Made by a program: the position numbers and the translations under genes. The notes under the pieces are model-generated. The model saw nothing but the letters and a program-made list of their open reading frames with translations, did not search any database and had not been told where the DNA came from. A DNA stretch of 64,000 nt, taken from Syngnathus acus. Taxonomy: Eukaryota; Chordata; Actinopteri; Syngnathiformes; Syngnathidae. Positions 31,700-46,400 of this stretch are shown here, in pieces (the stretch's first letter is position 1; each line of letters starts with the position of its first letter). The stretch lies in contig NC_051092.1 in NCBI RefSeq assembly GCF_901709675.1, positions 11,800,491-11,864,490 on the forward strand, in the 5' to 3' direction.

Positions 31700-34600
31700 T
31701 TGTAGTTATTTGTAAGATTAACACCTCGAGGCTAAAAAGTATCTTAAAACAAGGGCTCTATGAAGAACATTCCAGTGATCCTCCACAGTGATTCTTCGCG
31801 TCGCTTTATGAATATTTTACACACTTTCTCCGTGGTCATTGTTTATTTATTGACGGCCCGCAAAGACCAAACATCTAGCAAAAACACAAACCACTCAACA
31901 ATGTCCTCATTCTTCAGTAATTGTTTTATAGTTTCCTTGAAGGGAGCTGCTACTCAGACAGAAGCAGCGGGAAAGGATGAAAAGCGGTCATTTGATGTGA
32001 TTGCGGTAATGAGAGCGTTGGAGTGGCTAAAGACGCTCGTGTGTGTGTGTGTGTGTGTGTGTGTGGGGGGGGGTTGCAGAACACTTGCACAAAGATGGAG
32101 GCAGGTTGCAAATATCGAAATTCCTTTCGGTCAGTTTCAAGTGAGATAATGTTTCACGTTGAAAGAAATGGAAAATCTGTTTCAGAATCAGACCATTATG
32201 TTTGTTATATTTGTTGTGTGATTAAAAAATAAATTGTAGTGAAATTTGGCAACGCTGTAAGTAAAAACAATTTATGATAATGAAATAACATTTAGCTCGC
32301 AAATCATTGTGCAGTGCCAGCCTTTTTAGGTACGGATATATTTACTTGAGCTGTGGTTACTGCTAGCCTTAACTTGCCCCCACCTACCACAACCCAGTGC
32401 AGATTTTACATTTCATTGTGGAATGTGGTGGCCATTTTGGGCAATAAGCAAAAATACCTGAAGCATGGCGCCAATGATGTTTATGTGGAGTGATAAAAAG
32501 CACCAAGTTCTGAGCCCTCCTTGGCCAGACCAAGATTGTTTACAAACCAAAACTACTTGGTCACAGTTTTTTCAAGGGGATAATGCAAATACTTTAAGAT
32601 TTTTGGGTTGGTGATTGGCCACAAGAATAGATCAGGCCCTGCGCTGAGCAGATCTCCACAAATACAATTTGAATATCCTTGCAAATGATACCAGTAACCA
32701 GACGCTCAAACAGCATGTCAAAAGGATTGAGAGCGGAATTGAGACGTCAACAGAGAGTATTTACAGCTGTGCCGATGTACGTGTTTGTCAAGTGGTGACA
32801 GTGAACCTTTTGGCTTGGGTGGAGGCAGTCAGAATCGCGTCGTAGCTGTCACGCCTGGCCGGTATTGATGGTAGCCCGAGGATAGCGGCGGACTAGTGGT
32901 ATGTGTGAACGAGCTCCAAACAGTTGTTTCCCGACAAGTAACGACCACCTCTTCCTGATTTACCGACATATGCGACTACCCCTCTTCTCAGCATTTGTGA
33001 CAGGAAGAATATATAGGAGATCCTAAACCAGGTATGTCCAAGGTCTGACTGCGGGCTATTTCGCTTTTGACTTTGGGTGGTATAGAAATAATAATAAGTC
33101 TGTTTAAGATGCTCTGGGGAAAAGAAAATCACTTAGGTCAAGAGGAGTCGTTTCAAATGTTCTTACTGCAGTAATTAAAGACCATAATAGAGGGGGCAGT
33201 GGAAGGCTAAGTAGATGACCTCTATCCTGCGAGCTCAACTCCATTTTAACTTGCAAATTTTAAAAAAAAAATATCTGCTGACTTAATTATGGCTCGTTCA
33301 CACAGTGTTTTGTCATTGCGGCAATGTTACATCCAATTGGAGAGGTGGCAGCGGAATGATTTTAGATTGAAAGCAGCAAGAGATTTTGGCAGCAGCATGG
33401 TAAATGACATGGATAAAATGTAGGAAAAACTGTTTTCGTTGGCGTTCCACGCAGTGTCCTGCGCTCAGAAATACAAGAAAAACAACATGCTTATCAGTAG
33501 ATGGCTCGGATTCATTACAGGCAGAGTAAATAGCAGAGATGGATGGAGAGCTTCACTACTTTTGAGTGCTTGGTTCCTTGAAACGTGAGATTTTAGAGTT
33601 TAATAAACATGCTTCGGTTGCATCACATTTTCTCTTTATTGTGAGCAAACTCTGGGCTTTGTGATCTAACTACGAAAAGCATCAGGCTACCACCTGTTTT
33701 GGTATCTTAGCAACCAGAGTCGAACATTAACACGCTTGCTGTCATTGTCTGCGCATGGATATGTTTTATATATAATTTTAGCATTTTTCATAAACTAATA
33801 AAGGAGAATATTCAGTATGTGTCCTCAGTGTAATAAAACTCAATACCGAGGCCTGGAATTATCTTCCTAAATTCAATATTTATAAATTGACCCAAAGGTC
33901 TGTTTCCACACACTGATCACAGTTGCATGGTCAGTTTGGACTTGTGTTCAAAAACAGCCTGCGGTTATATTTTGTCTGCGTCAAAGCTTTATCAATACAC
34001 AACATACATTCTTGGCATTTTCGCTGGATAGAAATATTATCGCACTATGTTACGCGCTGAACGAGTGTTGGTCTAATTTAGACTTGAGATGGTTTTTATT
34101 AGATGGTGAATGTATGCTGGATTAACTGGGAAGAGGTGTTATTTGACATTCCACTATTTAAATAATCTTGCCGTCCTTTTGTTGATGGAGGCGTTTAAGA
34201 AGAGTTTGGAGTCAGCCTCGGACTTTAGCACTTTGTCTGTTTTTAAAGTGTCAACTTCACGATTTTCTTCTGACAAAGAGAAGACTAATGTTCTGGTTCA
34301 CTTTCAAAGTATAAATTTGAAAAACCATCAAATGGGCATCCATTTCTATTTTCAACATATCGCTTAGATTAACCACTTATCCAGAACTAATGTCTTCCAA
34401 GTGGCGTAAAAAATATGAGAGTAATAAAAGAAACACAAGCAAAATCTCAGAGTACTCTCAAGAGGAAACTGATGTATGCTATATTTGAGTCATAACACAC
34501 TGGGGTAACTAAACATTAATGTATCAAATGATTCAGTGCAGTTCAACACCACAAGCACATTGTAAACATGATATAGAACGACCTATCAATCATAAATCAA

Positions 34601-37450
34601 CAACATGCTATTTGTTCTGGTGGAGTTTTTTGACACAGGTCTTGCGTTGGACCTTATTTTTTCAAACAATGGAACCTTTCCAAACAATGTTGACACGAGA
34701 TTGAATACATGCTGGAGTCAGTGGGAGTCTTAATGCATCACAGATTACAACATTGCTTGCATCCAATGCCATAAGAGATCATATTCCACACAACGTTTGT
34801 TATGTACGAGCGTGTGAATATGCATTCCTCATGTTTCCGAGACTTTCATGCACACAAATGACGGTTGAATAGGTTTTTCTAGGCCTTTACCTATTTTAGC
34901 TCTATCGGGCTATTTTGATTTACGGGTTTATTGGATCCTAGAATTAAACAGGGAAGAAATGTTTCTGCAACTTTTTTTCCCACTTTTGTTAACTCAGTTT
35001 TCTATGAGTTCATGCTTTAATTTACTGGATATTATTGGATTATATTTTCACTTTGTGTCTATGTATATTGTATGTACAGTGGATGCCTGCTCGAAATGCA
35101 TTAGGGGGTTTAAATAATATTAAAAAAAAAGCAAATTGGTTCAATTTGGCAGCATAACAGCCGCAGCATGATGTGTGTGTTTGAAGCACTAACCCAGGCC
35201 AGCAAGTCATCGTAGTCGGTCTGTTTCATTATTATGCAGTCATTGTTCTTTCAATGGCTTTTAGGCAGGCACTCGTTTGTTTGTTTTTCGCCATAAAACG
35301 CACAATGTACTTTTATTTTGTTGAAGTGCCACAGCCTCAAGCCAAACATGTTGCACAAAGTGTGTCCAAGTTTTAATATGAGAACAGGCAACAGGAACAA
35401 AAATAGCAGCGTATCCTTGCTGCCCTGAAAATGCAAAGTACATTTTCCGATGCAGAACCAATGCCCCAAATTTTTCAAATGTCTGTGCATTATTTGCATT
35501 TTTTACTTTTACTCCATAGATTTACAAACAGCTTCTTTATTCATTAAATTGAGAAAATAAGCTGTGTTTTAAAAAACAAAACAAAAAAACAGTGATATGG
35601 ACTCTTGCAAACCGGGAAAAAAACCAATCACAAAAGCGATTTAGAGGAGCAACATTTTCCCCATCTCGTTTTTATTAACTGAAAAACAGTCAGTTTTTTT
35701 TAAATTTTTTGGTGAAACAGCTGAAAATGAAAAATGTATTTAACCCGGCCTGAAAGCAACCCGCTGAACACAGCATATCGCTACATGTAAAATTGATGGA
35801 TGATTCAGGGATTTCACAATGGGGTACAATACCAGAAAGTAGAGCCGAAACAGCTGGAATTGTGAGACGACACACTGACAATGTCATTTCACCGATCCAT
35901 CTTGCCCAGCTTCAAGCTGTTCAGGACCGGGAACAAATAAAAGCGCAACGTTCCACTTGCCTTGTCTGGTCTCCATATGAACTGACTGCAGACTTTTGAA
36001 ACAATGGTCAGCCCAGATGTTACCAAAAGTGCAGTTTTATCAAAACTACCAAAAATCTCCCGCCGCCTTTCCATATAGTTTCTATTGAATATTTTACAGA
36101 GGCACTCATTTGTTAAACAAACTATCTGACTTGACAGATCAACACGCCTGGCTTCTCTGTCAAAGGAATTATCTTAATGACCTCTTGGTTTGTTAATGAT
36201 TTAGCGTTATCGTACTTGACCAGATGCTAGATGACTGTGGAATAAATTCAGCTGAATTGAAGCTTTTGGTGCTTAATGAGTACATTAATCAATTAATCAT
36301 TTTAAGTATGAACTACTAAATATCCAAGGCAAACAAAGTAAAAAGGCTTCTTGTTGAATAAAATGAAAAAAATAAAAATAAATCAGTTCATGAAATCAGT
36401 TGGATTTAGATTTTATCACCAGTTTCACAAACTATTATTGCCTGTCACAACACATTTTCCTTCATGCCTTGCTCTTTGTGCCGTGTCCAAATGTGCTCTC
36501 CAGTTGTAGTATGAATGTATTCATCAAAAATGCATACTGCACAGTCTTGCTTGACTGTGTTGGAACATAATAGAAAATGCTTTTTCAGTGCTAGTCCAAG
36601 TCAGTCTTAAACCTGAAAATAGTAAAAAAGAAACATGAATCTTGCTAAAAAGTAAGCTCTTTTGACATAGCTGTTATCACTCCGATAATTATTTAGGTAC
36701 CTTTTTCTTCCTTTCATGCAATGCATTTTCATTGGATCATAAATTAATCATTTTAAATATTTTTTTTATTTTGTGAATTTTTACGATAGTTGAGCTAATT
36801 TAATGTTAATGCTGAAATGTGCCATTGTGCATACTGTTATATAGAGTGGCTTAGTACAATGTTAGCGAAGAATACCTCCGTCGTGTTTTGACGACCACGT
36901 TGTTTAGAATTTTAATGTTCATGTTACATGGAGAGCCAAGTATTTTTTTTGAGGTGGTACTTGGAATCCAAAATTTGCAAACCATTGCAGTGAACCATAT
37001 GGCGTCCACCTATGAAGGCTTCACGTTGCTTCACGGCAAACAGAGTCCTGCTTTCTGATGTGAACTCAGACGACGGCGCCAGTGCATTTCTTTGTGAATG
37101 ACTAAACCTATCTCCCAATTTACCCCTCACTAGTTTAGTTGCCGGAATCCTAACTACGATAGCAAATTTGGGACTTATTTGAAGAGAGAAAAAAAAGATT
37201 AATATTAAGGAGTGGCAGCACAGTGAGTGGCACTAAGTCTTCACTTTTGGCAAGCGTGAAGGACGCGGCAGCGCTCATCAGGCTGGACCACTCTCCCCGG
37301 GTGTGAGACGACCTCGCTTGCAGACATTTTATGGCTCCTTCCGCAAGGCTTAATGCTGAATTATGGCCGAGAATAAGCAGGGAGTATATTTCACAGCGGA
37401 CGTGGAGGTCACGTACGAGCAGTTGTGAATTTTATAGCGGTTCAAATTGC
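31700..37450. other. Intergenic between sema3d and sema3a, part 1
   Basis: AT-rich with only chance reading frames. A (GT)13-G9 run lies at 32039-32069. A weak CTCF-like word (AGAGGGGGCAG) occurs near 33188. No gene or RNA recognised. Confidence 0.6.
32039..32069. repeat. (GT)n followed by G-run
   Basis: About thirteen GT units run directly into nine Gs. Confidence 0.9.
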
Positions 37451-37460
37451 GAGACGGGTT

Positions 37461-37479
37461 GGGGGGGGGGGGGGGGGGG
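37461..37479. repeat. Poly-G tract of 19
   Basis: Nineteen consecutive G, preceded by GAGACGGGTT. Long G homopolymers are rare in vertebrate DNA and prone to sequencing error, so the length is approximate. It could form a G-quadruplex. Confidence 0.85.
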
Positions 37480-40400
37480 AAGGCCGGGCGAGAGAGATGA
37501 AATGAAAGTACTAGCAATCTTCTTGATAAATGGCAGAACATTGTCAGGGAAATGTGTCATTTGCAAAGATTCATTGGTCTTGGCAAGTCTACCTGTTTGG
37601 ACCACACCGAATGCGCCTTTTTATTTTTTTTTCTTACTAAGCATGTGAAATGATTTTAAAGACTTCATTCAGTCTGGAACAAATTAATTCACTCTTTTTG
37701 ATTTTAATACTCAATGATGTACAAGGCCTAAAAAACCCAAAAGCATTATAAATCTAGATTGTTGAATGTTGTGTCTAATAGCTTGTTACATATTTTAACA
37801 TGGACACTAAACACACTCAAGCACTCAAGTACGAAATTATTCTTAGATTCATGATTTGAACAGCTTCATTACGTTCATACCAAAGATATTCAGTGGAAAT
37901 AATATTACAAATGGATGACAAATTATACTTCTGAATGGTGAGCACATGTTTGTGGTAGTCTTTCAACATGACTTTTAATGGTTTCTTTTATGTTTTCATT
38001 TTGCTTTTGTGCCATCTGGTCAATAAAATGTGAGATCACATTCCGCATTATGCAAAGTTCCTGGTAATACGAATTATTTCTTGTTTGCATTATAGCATCT
38101 GCTTTTGTGAGATAAAGGTGAGAGAGAATGATTGCAGAGAGGAAGGCCATCAGTCGGCTGCAAGTATTGTGAGGTTGACGCTATTATGCAGATGAGGGCG
38201 TTAAAAGTAGCGTCACACCAGCCGGCGTGTCATTAAGGCTGTAATGCCAATGGAGTTCAATATAGCAAAACCAGACACCATCCAGTTATTGCCTTTAATA
38301 TGCTAAGCTTCTCCATCTGTGTATTATTATTGACAGGGGTTCTGCTCTACTCATTTCAAAAACACCCCATGTGTTATTTATTTTCTTCTCTACTTTAACT
38401 GCTTAATGTTGGCGAAGATGTTTTCCCATGTTGTCAAATAAAGTCAGCCAAAATACAATAGGGTGGCACGGTAAATTACAAACACAATATAACATTTTGA
38501 AAAGAATCACACTGTGCTCTACTTATCCTTTTGTGTTATTCTGTTTCGAGTCAGTCCAACATTTGTCACTATTCCAAGCCAAATATTATCCGAGTTGAAA
38601 TGAAAATAAATCCAATTACCACAGGATCATCCTACTATTGGACCGAGTGTCTATGTGACATAAAAGGTAGCATGAATACACTCGTGCCGTTTTGTTATGA
38701 TGAGATCAGAGGAACACGGTGGAAACCCATTACCCCAATTACCCAATTACATCAAATGATGGGTGATTATCAGACATCACCCACGCGAAAGCTGCAGTAG
38801 ACCTGTTTAATAAAACTATACACCATTTTTTGACCTTCAACACATTCATTTGTGTGTTGTTTTTGACAGGCCCCGAACCTCGCAGCTGTAGTCTGACGTT
38901 AACAAAATTTTGTTTTTGATGATTTTGTCCTTTCCTTGGGTTTGATTCCTTTTTGGTCTAATCCTGTTGGGGCGAGTTCCACCACACTCATTTTAAATCA
39001 TACGGTAAGTTAAGATTATTTATTGCTGTGACAGTGTTAAAATAAGTTGGTATATTTTTCACCCAAGTTTTGGTGGAACCTTTGGAGGTCTTTCGGAGCT
39101 GTCAGGGGAATCAAGACCAGTAGTAATCAAACTGAAATCCACCTGACACCTCTGTCTTGTCATCAGAGATAAGAGTCCAAGGTGACCATTGATCCCAAGC
39201 GGATCACTTCATCTGACCTCAGTGTCTCCACCCCTCGTCTGTCCGCGTCCTTACCCTCTTCAGCGCACACCACCTAAAACTCTCGGCCATCAGACGCCAG
39301 CGATAACGGGCAACTTCAGCACGGTCCCACTGTTTGCTCGCTCTAAAAATAAGAGGTTAGGTTCCAAGTATGTTCAGCATGTCAATCGCAGCTTGTATTT
39401 AAGAGCATGCGTGTTTCTGCATTAGGGATAGGTGAGGGGCTATGGCGTGGATCAGCCTAAATTTACTAAAAGGTCAAATTTTTGGAAGTGTGTATGGAAA
39501 TTAATTAATTGAGCATGTGCAATACAAATGATCACACCTGGATGACTTGCAAGGAACATACAACCAAGTTTTGTGTCACAATGAAGTATGATGACGTAAA
39601 ATAAGGCGATGGGGAATACGAATCTTGTTGAAATATCAGAAACACAATTTAGCATGACGTTATTTTTTGTATCGCAACAGACATGTGATCAATGTCAACA
39701 GAAAACCCAGAGTCCGGCATTCTGCGACAATCTCTCGTCCCAAGAGTCCTCAACTGTTCCACTGACTGTCGGTAATACATACAAGGGGAGGGGCTATTCT
39801 TAGATTCTGTCAAGCCTGTCTCCGGGGAGCCGTCGAGGGGTCTCCATTACATACACGCACATGCACGCAGGTGTCCTCAGACATCTCCATTTGATCTTTA
39901 TGAAGCAGTGAAAGCCAATTGGAAAGCATGACGTTCCAAGTACGTGATCATGTTCCGCCACATGTGATAACTCAATTAATTGAGTGGTGTGCAGATTGGG
40001 TTGCCGCCAGCCAGCAGTTGTTGCACGTTAATATAGAGCGCCCTGGTGGAAAACAAAGAGCATGCGGCGTTTATGTGGCGCTGAGATCAGCCATTCCTTC
40101 ACTCTAGAAAAGGAACATTTTATCTGTGTCACTAAACACATTTACAGACTATAACGATGACATGATTACGTCTAACACGGTTATATTTAAACAGCAAAAA
40201 TGATCATGAGGTCAGTTTCAATGTTTGCTTGTGATGTCATGTTTTCAAAGTCACTCAGGAACTTGAAATCATTTAAGTCATGACATCATTTGAAATCAGG
40301 CCTGTTCATAACCAAGAAAAGCAAAACTCATTGATTTGAAGCTTTTGTGTGACTATTCCCTCAAATCTCACTGTTTGGGGAGCCCCAATACACACAGTTG

Positions 40401-43400
40401 TTTTTAAAATTTGTTCTTTCAGTTGTTTTGAAAAACTTTAAAGAATGCAGTGATGCTTTATTGCTTGGCTTCGCATTGGGGAGATTGAGGGAAATGTTGT
40501 CCTGAGGGCACAATTACACAGAAGCAGGAGGAGGAAATAGTATTCCTGTGCAAGTAAATGATGTAATTGACCTTCTTTTCCATCCCGGTAACCTTAACGT
40601 CACAATAGCTTGACGGCCGAAACCCAACACTCCCTTTTAGATGTGAAGCCTGGGACTTTGATCATTTTGCTTTTTCTCGATCTCACTATACGTGTCCCCA
40701 TTTGTTGCGGAGCCTGTAGCACCTGGCAGTTGGGGCCAGTTTTGAACCCCCACTGCCCTCCATCACATGTAAATCCCGAGGTAGGCGTCTTGAGCACATA
40801 GCACCTCATAACGAGGGCATTGACTTACAGACCACACGCAACATCGACGAGGGTAGAAATTCTGTCCACGTGTGTGGTGAGCTTGGGAGAAGGTTTGACT
40901 CCATGCAGCTGTCCTTACAGTTTCAGGATTCCAACATTCATCGAGACAATGGCAAATTGTTTCTATCCTATCGTGTGTTATGAGAATGAAAACACAACCT
41001 CAACTTAATATCCTAGATTTACACTGCAAGTCCAACTGTCCAATTGAGATTCACTGCTTATGCTTGGTTGTCTCCATGTACGCTTCATGTGACATGCATC
41101 CCATCAGTGTTATCACAATACCTAAACTCTGAATCAGATTACTATATACGTATATAAGTACCTCAATGCAAAAACTGAAATGATATCATAACAAATAATT
41201 TAGAAGAGGTCTGATAAAAATAAAATAAAATAAAAATTCAATGCTGTCTTTTTCGTCGCCTCTTTTTGCTGCCATAAGGTCACTAAAAATTGGAATTGCA
41301 ACATCTTTCCCGACTGGAATGTTGACTCACACCCACACACAGAGCAATATCTTATTGTGGGTTCAAAGTGTGAATTTAAGAGACAGATGCGATATCCAAA
41401 GTAAACTATCTGTTAGCACAGACATAAAAACGTACAATAGTAACTATTATTGTGCGATTATCTATCTATTGTTTTACTGGCCAATAATGAAAATGGGTGT
41501 TTTACCACATTTTCACCGCACAAGAACTGCCACATCGCTCAGTGTGTGCTCGACTCAACACTTGCACAATGCGCGAGGTTCTGCCAAAATAATTTACGCC
41601 AAAACAACGTGAACAATACATCTAAATGATAGAAATACAGTGTTGACAGTAGACAGTGTTTCATAACAATAATTAACCATAACATATGTGCCTGTGGATG
41701 GGTTGGTAAAACTAAATGCAAACGACATACGTACCGCGCCGGTTACATTCAAATGGATGAGAGCAAGCCACATTATATTTTATCATCCTTATTCTCTCTC
41801 ATGTTCTTTTTGTAGTACCTTGCTATTATGTATTTATTTCTCCAAATGCAGACTTCCTCTGAAAATGTCTGTCTAATTGCAGATGAGATTTTTACTCAGG
41901 CACGTTGCTCTCGTGAAAGCAAATCTGTAAAAGTTAAAAGCTGGGTGAAATTGCACCTGTAATATTTGTTCAGAAGGGGTTGACTCCCATAAGCTCCATG
42001 TTGTGCTTTCACAAGGAGGTTTCCATACCTTGTGCTGGCTCATTTTTTTGTATCATTGTGACATATTGTTGCTATTTTATTGGCAGTTACTTGATTAAAT
42101 TGATTGTTCTTGGGTTTCCAGAAGCTGATGGCAGTCTTCTATACGAGGCTGCTTCAGAACCGTCAAAGATTGGCTTTCCTTGGAGGTGGGTTAGGCTCTT
42201 AATCGTCCAGATTATCTTTTTGTTTTGGGTAGAATCCAAAGGGTAGAACAACCTTGTACTTGGATATCTTCTAATACTGTACTCCATGCATGATAGGAAG
42301 GTTAGAGTTGGCTTTTGTTGCTCACTGATGGATTGTGCGCCTGCGGTCGTTTGCTCTGCAAGCAGAGCTCTAAAGCTATGTTTCTGGTGTTTAATGGTCT
42401 CCCATGAGCCTGCTCCCGTTTTTACTGGCCAGCTCGTGCGAGGGCGGAAAAGACAAATGTGATGATGCCTGAGGGGGAAAGGAATAGAGAAGGGGAAAGA
42501 AATAAAAAGATACGATGCGGGAGCTGAGTTTGTGGATTGAAGGAAGTATTGGACGCATCGATAGGAAAAGAGGGTAAGACGGACGTTGACAAGTAGGTAA
42601 AAAGAAACAGAGATGCGGGACTTGTGGTGTAAGGTAACTCAGAGCGCTGGACTCAGTCTGACTTGCGCTGATGGATGGGCTCTTCCACAGGAGACGTCTG
42701 ATGACTGGATGAAAAGGCTCGACTTTAACCACATGACATCCCCTTGAACCCAATACTCCAACACAGCGCTTGTCCACAAATGTAAGAGCATGGCCGAATG
42801 CACCGCTCATAAATCTGTCACTTTTACTTCAGTACTTTATCATTTTGCAAGCTCTTGCAGCACCTTCTTGAATTAATACTAAACATGTGCCACCTCCCAA
42901 AATAAACGAAATTTTGTTTCTTAAAAGTAAAAAGTGAAGCGAGAATAGGATATTGTCGTGGATTATTGTTGTGGATTTGTTTTGTTTGTAAATCAATTTG
43001 TGTGTTATCTAATCTATTTCCACAAGTGGAATGAATTGACATGCCATTTATCCATGCCAGCCTCCCAAAGTATATTTTTAAAGAGAAACAACAATTAATT
43101 GCCAAAGATAAATATGGAAACACAGTGGCGACATGGTGGAGTAAAGGTTAGCATGTATGCCTTACAAGTCTGAGATTTAATTTGCCCATCGTTGTTTTTC
43201 AAACTGTGACATTAAAAATTTAATATTTGCAAGACTTTAATGAAGCAAAAAAAAGTCATAGTTTTTTGTTTTTTTAATTAAAAGTGGGACTTGGGGATAG
43301 AATTCAAGGCTGGTGACAATATAACCCAGCTTGTATGCTTTTATTGGTTTCAGCAGATCCACCATCAAGTTCAGGGTCACACTAGCAGCCATTCATCACA

Positions 43401-46400
43401 AAACAAACTCCAGCATGGAAGTGCCACTTCTCTTCCCCAATTTAGGACAGCTGAGAATGCAATTCAGACATTTCACTCTGTAAAAACAGTTGTGTACCTA
43501 AAAGTACATAAAAAATGTACTTGAGTATTCACTTTTTACTTTAACTCCCTGTGTGATATCATACCTGTACTTTGTATTGTTAAAATGGGCTCATATCTGT
43601 ACTCCTACTTAAGTATCCTTTGTAACCTCGGATGATTTTCCATCTGATGTGGCGGCAGGAAGTTGGTGACAGAGCTAATTTGGCAGCGGGTGTTTCTGGG
43701 TCTCACTAAAAGCTTCATTTGAGGCTTGCTGCAAAACCAGCGGGAAGTCGCGGTCGTACTTTACGACCTGGGTCGTCTGAAGGGATGGAGTCAGTTACAG
43801 GGCAGAGAGATGGGAACCTGCACGCAACCACCAGCACTGAAGATATATATAGAGGCTCTCCTCCACCTCCCCCACCGCCCACCACCCTTCCTCAGAGGTG
43901 AATGGGTCGTATAAAAAACACATTTTACAGCTTATATGACCTGCTTTTACACAGACTTCCAAAGCTTTTATTTAGGATGTGGTTGGGGCCACTCTCATAT
44001 GGTCACCATTACGACTCAAATGTAATTGATGTATTTTTTTATGTCAAATATTCTTAAATAATCACGGAATAGTAATGCGGCCCATAGTGCATTTAATTCT
44101 GAATTTTCTTCACCTCAAATGTATTTTCAGATTGTGTTCACCAAATTATCTTTTTCAGAATTCATTCAAATTAAAGTTACCTAAGATTTTTCAACTACCC
44201 AGGGTCACAACTGTATTGCACAGGTGTCAAACTGAGCCTGACAATTCTGTAAGAAAAGTGAAAAGGGGTAGGGGCATGGGGGGGTAAAAAAAAAAAAAGG
44301 TGTGTGTCGGGGTGGGAAGTGGGGTGCTGACAGCAACAGGATGCATGGACATTGTCACGGGGGTTGATTTGGGGCCCTCCCATAGTGTCGCACACTGCCA
44401 CCATTGTCCCGAGACGAGGACTGACCGCTCGTTCGCTCTCGTTGACCAGGTACGGAGGCCAGGTCACCCAGTCCAGACACTCTAAAACCAAATCTTAATT
44501 TGAGGTAGGGGCTGAAATTTATTATTCAATTTATTATTTATTTATTTCAATCATTCACAGATTTACCTTGACTGACACGATTGGTCATCAATAAAAGGAC
44601 AGTGATGACAATGAATGAAAGAATAAGTGAAATCAATACAATTAAAATGGCTATTTCTCACCATATGGCCTTAAAAAATAAATAAAAATATTCCAGAACA
44701 GTCCCGTCTATGAACCACTTGAGAATCCAGGTACTAATTCTTGAATGTTGTACATGTGCCTAATAAAATACAATTGTTCTTATGTCTGATTGCCAGTAGA
44801 TGTTGAAGGAATGCTATTAAGATTGCTAAATGCTAGTGCCATATGTGCTGCTTTGTGTATTTAAGAGTCTTGTGCCAATCACCTCCGGTGCGCTGAGAAA
44901 ATATTTATTCATATTTAGCACTTTCTTTTGTTACCCTCTGTTTCGTAGTTTCGTCTCGCGCTCCTACAGTGATGTTTTTTTTCTCTTCGTACCATGTGGA
45001 GTTCCTGGTGTGTAAATCAACACCTTGGCTGACACTCCACAGCACCAGGCTAATTGCTCATTTAACTGACACCAGCTTTACAGTAAATGAAAATTATAAC
45101 CTCATGCAATACTGAATCATGGCAAAACCAGGAACACACGCCTGAGATGCTCTGACAAACCCGTATGGTCGGTGCCACAAGCAGCTGGTGCCCCACTGTC
45201 CTGGAAACAATAAAGGCAAGAGAGAAGCTCGATTGTGGGAGTGATGGGAGCAGTTCAAGAATAATATTGGCTTGGTGAAAAAGACAAAAACAAGCTAAAA
45301 GCTTATTGGCCTCTTCGGAGGACTGGTGGCTAATCACACATTCCTAAAACTTGGATCCATCCGTCCATTTCCAACACCGCTTATATGCTAAATATTTCAT
45401 CTCACATTCAAAAGCCACTGCGTCAGAAAAGAAAGGCACACAGTAACACATGCTTGGAAATGCATATGGTGTTCATCATGACAGTGGTTGTCAAATGTGT
45501 AGTGCAGTCACTGCATATGGACCACCCAGTGTTAACGTTCAAGCTCAACAATTATTTTTGGTCATAATCATTTTCACACAGTGACGACGTAACATGTTGG
45601 TCATCCACCAATTTTCCGTAATATCATACTCATAACTTGTTTGCAAGCCTTTCGGGAAACAATATTTTGAGGCACCACATATAATGATTCCTTGAAAATT
45701 TGGACACAGCTATAGAAGAGTTCGGTAGGATTAGCCATTTTCATTTATTGCATTTTTAAAAGTGGAATTGAGGTCAGGTTTCTGGCATTTCCCTTTAAAA
45801 AAAAGTCTCAGCACAATGAAATTAATGATATCTTGACCACATATTAAAATATATCGTTTGTTATCATATCACTGAACCACAATTGAACAATTAAATTCTG
45901 TGTGGCCCGTAGAAGGTTCTATGTGAAACCAGGACATGATTGCACAACCCGTTTTGACTTGGCATGATGTACTCTAGTTGTGCTTTTCTATTGTTCATCC
46001 TTTTTTTGAGATGATCCAGTCGAAAATGATGAATATGTGCAATCGTCATCTGTTCTGGTGATTGTAATTTGTGTGGGAAGCTAAAGTGAGCTTGTGTCCT
46101 GGTCGCCAGTCCTTTCCATTCTCAGCAGTTGTCATTGCGAGATTTATTGTACCACTGTTGGCATGCGAAATTAAAATCCACAAGCTTGCTAGTAAAATTG
46201 TGCTTTGGTCTCATTTAACGGGACTACATAAAACATTTGCAATGTTATGAAAACGAGTTAAAAAATATACTAAATATAATAACTGAAGGGAAATATGGCA
46301 TGTTATTATGCTGGCAAAGCCTCATTTATTTTGTGTTATCCTGACCACAGAGAGAAAAAAAAAATATATATATACATATATAGCTGGTAAAATGTCTCTT

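Noticed and set aside
33185-33198. A third CTCF-like site (AGAGGGGGCAG)
   Set aside because: It matches only the right half of the core; the CCAS part is missing.
42391-42810. A 139-codon minus-strand frame
   Set aside because: No domain, low-complexity hydrophobic and serine-rich text, no splice or promoter context. A frame of this length is expected by chance in 64 kb.
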